Assembly (NCBI RefSeq): GCF_013155375.1
Contig: NZ_JABJQY010000004.1
Coordinates: 124,001 to 188,000 of the forward strand
Length of the DNA stretch: 64,000 bases
Direction of reading: 5' to 3'
Origin: Nocardioides sp. zg-1308
Lineage (GTDB): Bacteria; Actinomycetota; Actinomycetes; Propionibacteriales; Nocardioidaceae
Made by a program: the position numbers and the translations under genes. This document shows positions 1 to 8,209 of the stretch, piece after piece. Each line of letters starts with the position of its first letter. Position 1 is the stretch's first letter. The notes under the pieces are model-generated. The model was not told the DNA's origin and made no database searches. It was given only the letters and a program-made list of their open reading frames with translations.

Positions 1-116
1 TAGCCGTGCAGCTCGTAGAGGGTGTCGGACCAGTGCCACTGGTCGCGGGTCACGTCATATCGGAAGGGGGCGACGACACCGGGGGACCGGGTGCCGGGAA
101 AGGAGTCGATGTCCAA
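1..116 (-). CDS. PAS-domain protein, N-terminal fragment (cut by window edge)
   Basis: The minus strand encodes about 38 residues that run off the left edge. They contain FRYDVTRDQWHWSDTLYELHG, the start of a PAS fold as found in actinobacterial PAS-ANTAR signalling proteins. The reading frame has an upstream stop and no ATG or GTG, so the only start seen is TTG at 116, which makes the N-terminus uncertain. A PAS-ANTAR protein is the likeliest identity, because these commonly open with this WxWSDxxYELHG pattern, but the ANTAR part would lie outside the window. Confidence 0.6.
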   Translation of the reverse strand, partial: MDIDSFPGTRSPGVVAPFRYDVTRDQWHWSDTLYELHG

Positions 117-285
117 CGAGCAGTCCGTGTTCTTGTCGGCATGCGGGACTGAGTGACCTGTGTCCTCAAGTCACACGGTGGGGCGAGTTTACAGGTGAGC
201 AGGCCTCCGGGCGCGGGTTGCCGCACATGCCGCCTCCCCCCAGCAGTGATGTCGAGCCGGTGACCACGGTCCCCGCCGAGGTGAC

Positions 286-724
286 TCAGGCGTCGCTGGC
301 CGGGGCGAGGGACCAGAACCTCGCGCCGACCTGGCGGAGCACCGATGCCTCGTCCATGACGACCTGATGGCGGCGGACACCCGACGTCGTGCACCGTCAG
401 GACGTCGATGGTCCGCGTGGTGAACGTGCGCTGGGTGGCTGGATCCATGGTGCGTTCGAGCGCCTGCACGTCGAGGTCCTCGACCTGGTCGAGACGCCTT
501 GTCGCCTCGTGCTGGCGTTCGAGCTGACGGCCCGACATGTCGGCACGCGGCGGTCTTCCCTCGGGGACGTGGCCGAGGGTGACCCTTGTGGAGCCGACCA
601 GCGGGCTGGGCGGCGTCACCTCGTCGGTCGGCAGGGTCCCGGCGCAGGCCCCTGTGGTCGATGTCTGCATGTAGTCCGTGTCGATCGGCTGGTCATCCGG
701 GGCCGCCGGCCAGCCGTTCGACAT
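286..724 (-). pseudogene. hypothetical protein, apparent +1 frameshift
   Basis: The frame starting with ATG at 724 has strong GC at third codon positions down to about 380, ending in TIDVLTVHDVG, then loses that bias. After a one-base shift at the C-run 380-382, a second frame (RRHQVVMDEASVLRQVGARF) continues with near-complete GC3 to a stop at 286-288. Joined, they give about 145 residues. The frameshift is either a real mutation or a homopolymer sequencing error. I do not recognise the family, and there is no clear ribosome-binding site before 724. Confidence 0.35.
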
Positions 725-750
725 GGACTACCCGGCGGCGGGACCGACGG

Positions 751-1932
751 TCAGCGGCCCGGCGCGCCGCGCTGCGCCGCTCGCGGACCGCGGTCCAGCG
801 CGACTGCGAGGGCCGGGAAGACCATCACGGACAGCACCCCGGCCCCGATGAGCGCCGCAGCGTTCTCCGGGAGCATGTGCCCCGACTCCAGTCCCACCGT
901 CGACAGCGCCACCAGCAGCGGGAGCGAGGTCGCGGTCAGCAGCATCATCTGCACCCGCTGACGCGGATCGAGGTCGTGGCGGTAGACCACGAAGGCGGGA
1001 AGCCCGCGCACGACGAGCAGCAGCATGAAGAACGCCACCAGTCGCAGCGGCGCGTCCTTGATGGACAGCAGGTCGAGGCCCATGCCCGAGGACACGAAGA
1101 AGACGGGGATGAAGAACCCGTAGCCGACGGCGTCCAGCTTGTGCTCCAGCGCGGTCACGTCGCCGGGTGCCCACCGGCGCAGCACCACGCCCGCGAGGAA
1201 CGCGCCGAGGACGACGTCGAGTCCGACGTCGCTGGCGAGCACGAGCAGGCCGAGGAACAGCATCATCGTCAGCCGAAGGGTGATCTGCGACGTCGCGTGC
1301 TCGCCCTCCCGCGAGATCGCCTCGATGCGGTGCAGCCGACCCAGCCGGGGGAGCAGGGCCAGGCCGAGCGCGATCAGGCACATCACGACCAGCGACACCA
1401 GGCCAAAGAGTCGTCCCTGCGACCCGAGGAAGATGGCGATGCCGGCGATCGGCAGGAACTCGCCCACCGCGCCGGCGGGCATGATGAAGCGTCCCAGGGG
1501 GCCGTCGAGCATGCCGTGGTCGCGCAGGATCGGCAGCAGCGTCCCGAGCGCCGTCGTCGTCAGCGCGAGCGCGACGGGGACGTAGGCGTCCACGAGGTCC
1601 ACCGCAGCCAGGACGCCGGTGACGGCGACGGCGGCCACGGCGCTCACCATCCAGCCCGCCACCGCCAGCCGCCCCGAGCGCTCGCCGAAGTGGTCGAGCT
1701 CGAGCTCGTAGCCGGCGAGGAGGAAGAGGAACCCGAGTCCCACGTTGGCGACGAGCTCCACCGACTCCGGTCGGGCGAGACCGGCGACCTGGGGTCCGAC
1801 CAGGACGCCGCCAGCGATCAGGACCACCACCTGCGGCACCAGCAGCCGCGCCAGGAACGCACTCGCGAAGGGAGCCGCGACCGAGACCGCCGACACCACC
1901 AGGAGCGCCTGCAGCTGTTCCTCGACATCCAT
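751..1932 (-). CDS. CPA2-type cation/H+ antiporter (KefB-like)
   Basis: A 393-residue protein made almost entirely of hydrophobic helices. It has the monovalent cation:proton antiporter-2 arrangement: early helices with LLVPQVVVLIAGGVLVGPQ, then FLFLLAGYELELD, and a late FFIPVFFVSSGMGLD segment. It should exchange Na+ or K+ for H+ across the cytoplasmic membrane. ATG at 1932 is preceded by GGGAGG at ideal distance. It follows the HAD-like gene by 34 bp and is probably transcribed with it from the inverted-repeat promoter at 2939-2985. No RCK/TrkA-N regulatory domain is present at the C-terminus. Confidence 0.88.
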   Translation of the reverse strand: MDVEEQLQALLVVSAVSVAAPFASAFLARLLVPQVVVLIAGGVLVGPQVAGLARPESVELVANVGLGFLFLLAGYELELDHFGERSGRLAVAGWMVSAVAAVAVTGVLAAVDLVDAYVPVALALTTTALGTLLPILRDHGMLDGPLGRFIMPAGAVGEFLPIAGIAIFLGSQGRLFGLVSLVVMCLIALGLALLPRLGRLHRIEAISREGEHATSQITLRLTMMLFLGLLVLASDVGLDVVLGAFLAGVVLRRWAPGDVTALEHKLDAVGYGFFIPVFFVSSGMGLDLLSIKDAPLRLVAFFMLLLVVRGLPAFVVYRHDLDPRQRVQMMLLTATSLPLLVALSTVGLESGHMLPENAAALIGAGVLSVMVFPALAVALDRGPRAAQRGAPGR

Positions 1933-1966
1933 AGCTACCTCCCGCTCGTCGGGACCTCGGCAGACC

Positions 1967-2869
1967 TCAGAACGCCCGGTGCCAGTCGTCCTTCATGCTC
2001 ACGACCGTCCAGCCCCGCTCGGCGCCGGAGACGTAGTCGAACTCGCGCTCGGGGTCGTCGTGCAGCACGATGAGTCGCAGCGTCGGCCGGTCGGGGTGGT
2101 GGGTGAAGTCGAGCATCTCCACGTCGCCGTTCGAGTTGCCGGCAGCCAGCGCCGGCCGGCGCCCGGTGCGGTTCCAGATCTGCACCGGCTTCTCGGGGCC
2201 ATCGTCGAGGTAGTCCATGGTGACCTGGCGCACGATCTCACCGCCGGCGTCGTCGGGCGCGTACGTGAGGGCGACGGTGCTCCCGATCACGCGGTCGCGC
2301 GGGATGCCGTGTACGCGCTCGCTGATGGGCCGCATGAAGTCCCGCCCGCCGCCGGAGACGATGTCGGTCGCGGAGCCGTTGGCGCGGAGGTGGTCCAGGA
2401 GCTCGACCATCGGGACGTACGCGCACTCGAGGTAGCCGCGTCCCAGGGTCGGGTGGCGTACGTCGCCCAGGACTGCCTCGGACCTCGCCTTGAAGTCCTC
2501 CGCCCGGATGTCGGCGAAGGCGGTCAGGATGCCGCCCGCCAGGGCGGGCGGGTTCGTGTCGTCACCCGCGTAGTGGTCGGCCATGACCTGCGCCAGCCAG
2601 CCGGGGTCGCGTTCGTGCGCGGCCTTCCACGGCTGCTTCTCGCGCAGGATCGGGTCCTCGACGGCCGTCTCCACCGGCCGGCGCAGGATGAAGTCGAGCT
2701 GGATCGGCATCGGCTTCTCGTTCCACATGGTGCCGTCGTTGCGAAACACCGCGACCCGCTCGTCCGGCGGCACCCACCCGGTGGAGCCGTCCGCGCAGGC
2801 GTCCTCGACGTAGCGGCGGACGACGTCCGTGGTGGGAACGTCCCGCCAAGTCGACAGGGGGTCAGTCAT
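1967..2869 (-). CDS. HAD-superfamily protein with substituted catalytic nucleophile
   Basis: A 300-residue haloacid dehalogenase-like protein, paralogous to the product of 15000-15929. Motif I reads FRNDGTMW (residues 42-49), so the aspartate nucleophile of the DxDGT motif is Arg43; the codon is CGC. The second aspartate (Asp45), the SGGG motif II and the GNSNGD motif IV are kept. It may therefore be a pseudoenzyme or bind a ligand without phosphoryl transfer. ATG at 2869 follows GAGAGGAAG, which excludes longer N-termini. First gene of an operon with the CPA2 antiporter. Confidence 0.82.
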   Translation of the reverse strand: MTDPLSTWRDVPTTDVVRRYVEDACADGSTGWVPPDERVAVFRNDGTMWNEKPMPIQLDFILRRPVETAVEDPILREKQPWKAAHERDPGWLAQVMADHYAGDDTNPPALAGGILTAFADIRAEDFKARSEAVLGDVRHPTLGRGYLECAYVPMVELLDHLRANGSATDIVSGGGRDFMRPISERVHGIPRDRVIGSTVALTYAPDDAGGEIVRQVTMDYLDDGPEKPVQIWNRTGRRPALAAGNSNGDVEMLDFTHHPDRPTLRLIVLHDDPEREFDYVSGAERGWTVVSMKDDWHRAF

Positions 2870-2938
2870 CGGGCTTCCTCTCGTCAGGGTTGCCGGTCGC
2901 CGACCGGGCGCGCGTACGACGTCGCGGCCCGATCGCCG

Positions 2939-2985
2939 ACGCTCGCGGACGTGGGCCTCCCGGGCATCCTGCGCGACGGGTGAGG
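2939..2985 (-). promoter_or_regulatory. inverted-repeat promoter of the HAD/CPA2 operon
   Basis: Half-sites CATCCTGC (2965-2972) and GGGTGAGG (2978-2985) are separated by 5 bp. Reading leftward, the proximal half-site GCAGGATG is followed after 20 bp by the -10-like hexamer GAGCGT (2944-2939), and the ATG lies 70 bp further. Same architecture as the other inverted-repeat promoters of the window. Confidence 0.55.
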
Positions 2986-3001
2986 ACGGTCGCCGTCCGG
3001 C

Positions 3002-3049
3002 GCTCACCCGCCCGGGGTGAGGTGACCGGCACGAGCACCGACCTACGGT
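3002..3049 (+). promoter_or_regulatory. inverted-repeat promoter upstream of 3126
   Basis: GCTCACCC (3002-3009), 5 bp, GGGTGAGG (3015-3022), then 21 bp and the -10 hexamer TACGGT (3044-3049). The inner seven bases of the arms are perfectly complementary. This is one of the best matches to the window-wide consensus. Confidence 0.7.
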
Positions 3050-3125
3050 CGGCCGACGGCGGCTCGACCCACGGCGATCCGACGCGGGTCCCGGACACCG
3101 CCACGTCACCTCCGACGGAGAAGCC

Positions 3126-4430
3126 ATGTCGCAGCTCTCGACACCGAACGCGCCCACCGTCCCGACCCGGACCGAACCCCCACCCGAGACCCCGGCCGGC
3201 CCGTCCCGTGGACGCTCGGTCGCCGCGTTCGTCTGCCTCCTGCTCGCCGCCCTCCTGACCACGCCCGCCGCGGTGGCCTACTGGGGGCAGCGGACCCTGA
3301 ACGACACCGACCGCTACGTCTCCACGGTGGACCCGCTCGTGGCGTCGCCCGAGGTGCAGGACGTCATCGCCACCAAGGTCACCGACGCCATCGAGAACCA
3401 GGTCGACATCGAGGCCGTCCTCGACGAGGTCTTCGCCGGCGTGATCACCGACCGGCCCCGCCTGGAGCAGCTGGTGGGGCCCCTGGCCGCGGCGATCAAC
3501 GGCCTGATCGACCGTGAGGTGCGCGCCTTCATCGCCTCGGACCAGTTCGCCGACCTCTGGGTGCAGGTCAACATCAGGGCGCAGCAGGCGCTGCAACGCG
3601 TGCTGACGGGGGAGGGTTCCGGAGCCGTCACGGTCCAGGGCGACCAGCTCGTCCTGGACGTCGACGCGGTCATCACCGCGGTCAAGGGGCGACTCGTCGA
3701 CCGCGGGCTCACGCTGGTCGAGAACCTGCCCGTCCCCGCGACCGACCGGCAGGTCGTCCTGCTGCAGTCCGAGGGTCTGGCGCAGCTGCGCACCATCTAC
3801 GCCTTCAGCAACCCGATCGCGATCTGGATGCTCCCTGTGGTCGCGGCCCTCTACGTCCTCGCCTTCGTCCTCGCCCGGCGACGGCCCCGGATGGGCGTGC
3901 TGATCGGGGCGGCCCTCGTGGCGAACGCCGTGCTGGTCGCGCTGGCCCTCGCGATCGGGCGCCAGCTGTTCGTCAACCAGCTCTCGGGCACCGTGTTCGG
4001 CCCGGCGAGCCGGGTCTTCTACGACACGCTGCTCGCCTACCTCGAGCGGGGCCAGGACGTGGTGCTGGCCCTCGGGCTGACGCTGGTCGTCGCGGGGTGC
4101 TTCGCCGGGCCCAACGCGTACGGCACGGCCGTCCGCACCCGGCTCGCGTCGGCGCTCGAGGGGACCGGGGCACGCCTCGGAGGTGACTCCGTCGGCGCAA
4201 CAGGACGTTGGGTGGCTGGCAACCGGGCCTGGCTGCGGGTGCTCGTCGTCCTGGCCGGCGGGGTGGTCCTGCTCTGGGGCAACCAGGTCTCCATGGAGCG
4301 CTTCTGGTGGTCGCTCGCGACCGTGGTCGCGGGCCTGGTCGCCCTCCAGGTGCTGGTCGGCGCCGGCGAGGAGGCCACCGCTGTCGACACGCGTCACCGG
4401 GGAGACGCCATCCCCGTCGAGGCCACCTAG
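3126..4430 (+). CDS. conserved-type integral membrane protein
   Basis: A 434-residue protein with a Pro/Thr-rich cytoplasmic N-terminus (1-30) and one helix at about 31-52. A roughly 180-residue soluble segment follows, rich in Val, Asp and Glu and containing STVDPLVASPEVQDVIATKV. Five further helices lie in the second half (around 228-245, 254-275, 313-330, 368-388 and 393-412). The layout suggests a large extracytoplasmic domain anchored to a membrane bundle, a pattern familiar in actinobacterial proteins of unknown function. ATG at 3126 follows GACGGAGAAGCC. Expression is predicted from the inverted-repeat promoter ending at 3049. Confidence 0.75.
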   Translation: MSQLSTPNAPTVPTRTEPPPETPAGPSRGRSVAAFVCLLLAALLTTPAAVAYWGQRTLNDTDRYVSTVDPLVASPEVQDVIATKVTDAIENQVDIEAVLDEVFAGVITDRPRLEQLVGPLAAAINGLIDREVRAFIASDQFADLWVQVNIRAQQALQRVLTGEGSGAVTVQGDQLVLDVDAVITAVKGRLVDRGLTLVENLPVPATDRQVVLLQSEGLAQLRTIYAFSNPIAIWMLPVVAALYVLAFVLARRRPRMGVLIGAALVANAVLVALALAIGRQLFVNQLSGTVFGPASRVFYDTLLAYLERGQDVVLALGLTLVVAGCFAGPNAYGTAVRTRLASALEGTGARLGGDSVGATGRWVAGNRAWLRVLVVLAGGVVLLWGNQVSMERFWWSLATVVAGLVALQVLVGAGEEATAVDTRHRGDAIPVEAT

Positions 4431-4732
4431 CCATCGACGTACGCGAGTCACGCCTGTCCGACCTTGGACAGAGTCCACCCCGCCCCAGGGGTGGAGTGTG
4501 CACCCCGTGACGGGCGTACCGTCCAGCCACGACCAGCTGCACCGGGGAAGCCGCTGAGCGGGACGCGGCCGGCCATCGCGCCGACCGGGGTTGTGTGGGG
4601 ACCGCCCCGCGGCCGGGCTGCTGGCCGCGGGGCACCGACCGCGGGTTCGCCGGGTCGCGTATAGAAAAGCTGTGCACCTGTGTATAGGGTTTGGGCAAGC
4701 CCGATCCGCAGGCAGCACGGAGGAACGAGTCG
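4431..4732. other. non-coding gap upstream of the ANTAR gene
   Basis: About 300 bp without a supported gene. It contains a variant of the inverted-repeat promoter (4489-4522) and, at 4660-4690, an unusually A/T-rich stretch with two copies of GTATAG that may serve as the real -10 region for the ANTAR gene at 4733. Short ORFs here have poor codon bias. Confidence 0.5.
4489..4522 (+). promoter_or_regulatory. variant of the inverted-repeat promoter
   Basis: GGGTGGAG (4489-4496), then 20 bp and TACCGT (4517-4522). The palindrome partner (CCACCCC, 4475-4481) is offset by about 1-2 bp from the usual geometry, so this is a weaker match. The next gene starts 210 bp downstream. Confidence 0.35.
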
Positions 4733-4999
4733 ATGATCGATGCCCAGAGGCCGGACCAGGCGGCTGAGTCCGATGCGACCCCGTTGGCCATCGCCGCGAT
4801 GGAGATCGAGCACCTGCAGAGGGGCATGCAGGCCCGCACGGTCATCGGCCAGGCGCAGGGGATCCTGATGGAGCGGCTGGGCATGAGCGCCGCACAGGCC
4901 ATCGACTACCTCAGGCGCGTGTCGTCCCACTCGAACCGCAAGCTGGTCGACATCGCCCGGCACATCGCCGAGACACGCGAGCTGCCGACCGCGGAGTGA
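4733..4999 (+). CDS. ANTAR-domain protein
   Basis: An 88-residue protein whose last ~55 residues form an ANTAR domain (RTVIGQAQGILMERLGMS, then AIDYLRRVSSHSNRKLVDIA). ANTAR domains bind paired RNA hairpins and cause transcription antitermination. No receiver, GAF or PAS sensor is attached, so any signal must come through a partner. ATG at 4733 is chosen because GGAGGA stands 8-9 bases before it; the upstream in-frame start at 4691 lacks a ribosome-binding site. Confidence 0.85.
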   Translation: MIDAQRPDQAAESDATPLAIAAMEIEHLQRGMQARTVIGQAQGILMERLGMSAAQAIDYLRRVSSHSNRKLVDIARHIAETRELPTAE

Positions 5000-5025
5000 G
5001 GCGGCCGAGTCACCGGGAGGATCGG

Positions 5026-5072
5026 CGTCACCCGCTGGGGGTGACGCGTCGACGCCTCGGTCGCGAGACCCT
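5026..5072 (+). promoter_or_regulatory. inverted-repeat promoter upstream of 5109
   Basis: Perfect 8-bp arms CGTCACCC (5026-5033) and GGGTGACG (5039-5046) around 5 bp, followed after 20 bp by GACCCT (5067-5072). This is the most symmetrical site of the set; the -10 hexamer keeps only A at position 2 and T at position 6. Confidence 0.6.
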
Positions 5073-5108
5073 GTCGTGATCCACTGGGCGCCGAGAATCG
5101 AGACTCAC

Positions 5109-5330
5109 ATGTCGAGGTCCGCATACGAGATCCGGGTGCTCGGTGAGGTGCCGCCGGACCTGGTCGACGACTTCGCGCGGATCAGCGTCTCCGTCGACCC
5201 GGTCGGGACGACGATGCGCGCCGAGCTCGCCGACGAGGCGGAGCTGCACGGCATCCTCGAGGCCCTGCGGCGCGAGGGGCTGGTCCTGGTCGACGTGAGG
5301 CGGGAGCAGGTGTACGACGACCTCGAGTGA
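5109..5330 (+). CDS. small protein of a repeated ~60-residue domain family
   Basis: A 73-residue acidic protein. It opens with YEIRVLGEVPPDLVDDF and ends with LRREGLVLVDVRRE, with a TTMRAEL strand and a DEAELHGILEAL helix between. The same pattern is found twice in the product of 7736-8209 and once in that of 37981-38208: YEIRV, a hydrophobic middle, T-x-L, an acidic helix and LGLxLxxV. The alternation suggests a beta-alpha-beta fold. Function unknown. ATG at 5109 is placed just inside the predicted transcript from the promoter at 5026-5072. Confidence 0.72.
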   Translation: MSRSAYEIRVLGEVPPDLVDDFARISVSVDPVGTTMRAELADEAELHGILEALRREGLVLVDVRREQVYDDLE

Positions 5331-5448
5331 GCGCGGGTGCCTGTCTTGCTCGCTGCCCGGGACGGCGCGCCGGCAAAGCGCTCGCCCCTCAGGGTGACCG
5401 GGGGATACGGTGACGTGTCGGTCGACCGACGGGGGGCGAGCATGCGCC

Positions 5449-7731
5449 ATGTCTGACCCGAGCTCGAGCGAGGTGGCGTCCGGCCTGGGAGAGCCGAGCG
5501 TCGCCCCGCCGCTCCAGCTCGTCCTGGAGACGAAGCTGCATCCACCGCCCCAGCGCGCGGCCTGGGTCGCGCGGCAGCGCCTCGTGGACGTCTTCGACGA
5601 GGCGGCCCGCCGCCCGATCGTCCTCGTCTCGGCACCGGCCGGCTACGGGAAGACCACCGTGGCCGCCCAGTGGCTGGCGGACAGCAAGGGTTCCCGCGCC
5701 ACCGCGTGGGTCGCCCTGGACGACGGTGACAACGACCCCGCACGCCTGTGGACCCACGTGGCGGTCGCGCTCGATCGTGCCGGGTGCGCGGTGTCGGCCG
5801 AGCTGGCGACGTCCTTGGCCGCACCCGGTGGCGAGCTCGTCGCGGGCGCCCTGCCCAGGCTGCTGGGCGCACTGTCCTCCGCGCCGGACGAGGTCGTGAT
5901 CCTCCTCGACGACTTCCAGTGCATCACCAACCCGGCGTGCCACGACCAGGTGTCGTTCCTCGTCGAGCACCTGCCGCACCACGTGCACCTCGTCATCCTG
6001 ACTCGCGTCGACCCGGGGCTGAAGCTGGGACGACTGCGGGCGTCGGGGCTGTTGGGGGAGATCCGAGCCGACGCCCTCCGCTTCACCGAGCCGGAGGCGG
6101 CGTCGCTCCTGTCGGTCGAGAACGTCGCGCTGCGCGCGGAGGGCGTCTCGGAGCTCCTCGCCACGACCGAGGGATGGCCGGCCGGCCTCTACCTCGCGGC
6201 GCTCGCCCTGGCCGGGCGCCCCGACGCCGACGAGCAGGTGAACCGCTTCGACGGCAGCCACCGGTCGGTCGCCGACTACTTCTCCGAGGAGGTGCTGAGC
6301 GGACACCCGGAGCCGGTGCGCCGCCTGATCCTCGAGATCTCCGTCCTCGACCGCTTCTGCGCGGCGCTCTGCGACCACGTCGTCGAGACCACCGGGTCGG
6401 CGGCGGTGCTGCGCGAGCTCGAGCGCGCGAACCTCTTCCTCGTGCCGCTCGACGACGAGGGTCGGTGGTTCCGGTTCCACCACCTGTTCGCAGCCGTGGT
6501 CCGCAGCCACCTCGAGGTGCTTCACCCCGAGCGCGTCCCCGTGCTGCACCGGCGTGCCGCCGAGTGGTTCCGCCTTCACCACCACGTCGACGAGGCGGTC
6601 ACCCACCTGCTCGCAGCCGGCGACACGGGCTGCGCGGCCGATCTCGTGCAGAAGAGCGTGATCGCCCACCTAGACGGCGGCCGTGCGCACACGTTGCGGT
6701 CGTGGCTGGACGGCCTGGGCACCGAGGCCATCTCCCGCCACCCGTCCGCGGGGGTCGCAGCAGCGTGGGTGGCCGCCATCACGGGGGACCAGGCGGTTCT
6801 CGCCCGCCACCTCGACGACCTGGCGCCGGTGCTCCACGACGGACCCCTGCCCGACGGGACGCACTCGGTCGAGTCCGCGGTCGCACTGGTCCACGGCATG
6901 TTCGGCTACGACGGTCCGCTGCCGATGATGTCCGGGGCGAGCCGCGCCGCCGAGCTCGAGACGGACGCGCGGACCATCCAGTACGCCATGGCGCAGCGCA
7001 GCCTCGGGCACGCGGCGTACGTGCTGGGCGACCTGGCGGCGGCCATGCCGCCGCTGCTGAGGGCGGTGCACAGCGATGCGGCCCTGCCGATGGTTCGCCT
7101 GGCGGCGTTGGGGGACTGCGCCCTCGTCAACGCCGAGCTCGGCCGGCACGACGTCGCCGCCGAGATGGCGGACCAGGCGATGCGGATCGCCGACGAGCGT
7201 GAGGTCTATGCCATGCCGCAGGCGCGGTCGCTCGCCTTCACCGCGCTGGGGCAGTCGCAGGCGGCGGCGGGCAAGCTCGCCGACGCCATGGTCATCCTCG
7301 AGGAGGGCTGGGCCCTGCGACGCCGGCTCCCGACCATCGGCCCCTGGCCGGGGATCCACCACCTCCTCGTGATGGCGCGCGTCGCGGTGGAGCTCGACGA
7401 CCTGGGGAAGGCGCAGCACCTCCTCGACGAGCTGGCCGCCCGGACCGACCGCTGGACCGAGGGGATGGCCGCGATGCACGCCCGCGTCGCGGTCGTCCGG
7501 GCGGCCTTCCGGGAGCGGCTCCGGCAGGACCCGCTGGAGGAGCCGCTCACCGGCAGGGAGCTCGACGTGCTGCGGCTCCTGCAGGGCACCCTCAGCCTCA
7601 CCGAGATCGCTGCGGTGCTGCACCTGTCGGCCAACACGGTCAAGACCCACGTGCAGGCGCTCTACCGCAAGCTCGGTGCCCACTCCCGCACCGACGCCGT
7701 GGCGGTGGCCAGGCGCAAGCAGCTGATCTGA
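5449..7731 (+). CDS. LAL-type (MalT-like) LuxR-family transcriptional activator
   Basis: A 760-residue regulator. Residues 62-70 form the Walker A motif (APAGYGKTT), followed by a Walker B segment (VVILLDDFQ), a winged-helix/TPR-type middle and a C-terminal LuxR helix-turn-helix (LSLTEIAAVLHLSANTVKTH). In this class, ATP and an inducer drive multimerisation, and the HTH then binds MalT-box-like DNA and activates sigma-70-type promoters. GTG at 5410 is an alternative start; ATG at 5449 was chosen because the conserved region begins soon after. Only a half-site (GGGTGACC, 5392-5399) lies upstream. Candidate controller of the inverted-repeat promoters. Confidence 0.9.
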   Translation: MSDPSSSEVASGLGEPSVAPPLQLVLETKLHPPPQRAAWVARQRLVDVFDEAARRPIVLVSAPAGYGKTTVAAQWLADSKGSRATAWVALDDGDNDPARLWTHVAVALDRAGCAVSAELATSLAAPGGELVAGALPRLLGALSSAPDEVVILLDDFQCITNPACHDQVSFLVEHLPHHVHLVILTRVDPGLKLGRLRASGLLGEIRADALRFTEPEAASLLSVENVALRAEGVSELLATTEGWPAGLYLAALALAGRPDADEQVNRFDGSHRSVADYFSEEVLSGHPEPVRRLILEISVLDRFCAALCDHVVETTGSAAVLRELERANLFLVPLDDEGRWFRFHHLFAAVVRSHLEVLHPERVPVLHRRAAEWFRLHHHVDEAVTHLLAAGDTGCAADLVQKSVIAHLDGGRAHTLRSWLDGLGTEAISRHPSAGVAAAWVAAITGDQAVLARHLDDLAPVLHDGPLPDGTHSVESAVALVHGMFGYDGPLPMMSGASRAAELETDARTIQYAMAQRSLGHAAYVLGDLAAAMPPLLRAVHSDAALPMVRLAALGDCALVNAELGRHDVAAEMADQAMRIADEREVYAMPQARSLAFTALGQSQAAAGKLADAMVILEEGWALRRRLPTIGPWPGIHHLLVMARVAVELDDLGKAQHLLDELAARTDRWTEGMAAMHARVAVVRAAFRERLRQDPLEEPLTGRELDVLRLLQGTLSLTEIAAVLHLSANTVKTHVQALYRKLGAHSRTDAVAVARRKQLI

Positions 7732-7735
7732 GGAC

Positions 7736-8209
7736 TCACCCGGTGGCGGAGCTCGTGCTGCTCACCCGCCGGACCCGCTCGATGCCCAACCCCAGCTCCG
7801 AGCAGGTCGCGAGGAGCTGCAGGACGTCCTCGGGACGGGCCTCGACCAGGACCGAGGTCTGCTCCGGGACGACGCAGTGCCGCCAGCTGAGGAACGTCAG
7901 GAACGACTCGCCCAGACGGCCGTCGACGCGCACCTCGTAGCTGCACGGCCCGTTGGTCCGGCCGGAGGCGTCCGCCGGCACGCCCGACGGCTGGTGCTCG
8001 TGCACCTCGGCGAGGGTGAGACCCAGCGACGTGAGCCGGGACAGCAGCACGTCGAGGTCGCGGGGGGAGTCGACACGGCGGAACAGCACGGTCTGGGCCG
8101 GCGCGGGGCTGGTCCTCATCATGCCGAACCTGTCCCGCAGCCAGCTGGGTGGCCTCCCCTGCAGGCGGATCTCGTAGGTGGCCGGCTGCTCGTCCCAGGA
8201 CACGGTCAC
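7736..8209 (-). CDS. tandem-domain protein of the YEIRV family
   Basis: A 157-residue protein with two copies of the ~60-residue domain seen in the 5109 and 37981 genes: copy 1 begins YEIRLQGRPPSWL (near residue 12) and copy 2 begins YEVRVDGRLGESF (near residue 91). Each ends with a LGLxxxxV strand (LTSLGLTLAEVHEH and CSELGLGIERVRRV). The linker contains PSGVPADASGRTNG. GTG at 8209 overlaps the stop of the upstream membrane gene (GTGA), indicating translational coupling. It converges on the LAL gene with 4 bp between stops. Function unknown. Confidence 0.78.
   Translation of the reverse strand: MTVSWDEQPATYEIRLQGRPPSWLRDRFGMMRTSPAPAQTVLFRRVDSPRDLDVLLSRLTSLGLTLAEVHEHQPSGVPADASGRTNGPCSYEVRVDGRLGESFLTFLSWRHCVVPEQTSVLVEARPEDVLQLLATCSELGLGIERVRRVSSTSSATG

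Noticed and set aside
389..2073. Long rightward frames opposite the CPA2 antiporter gene
   Set aside because: Antisense shadows rich in Arg, His and Gln with no domain; the opposite strand encodes a clear antiporter.
2862..4718. 618-codon leftward frame opposite the membrane protein gene 3126-4430
   Set aside because: No recognisable domain and composition typical of antisense GC-rich DNA; the opposite strand has clear helices, a ribosome-binding site and a promoter.
5392..5399. GGGTGACC half-site upstream of the first LAL gene as an autoregulatory promoter
   Set aside because: No partner half-site at 5 bp and no -10 hexamer at 20-22 bp; kept only as a half-site remark.
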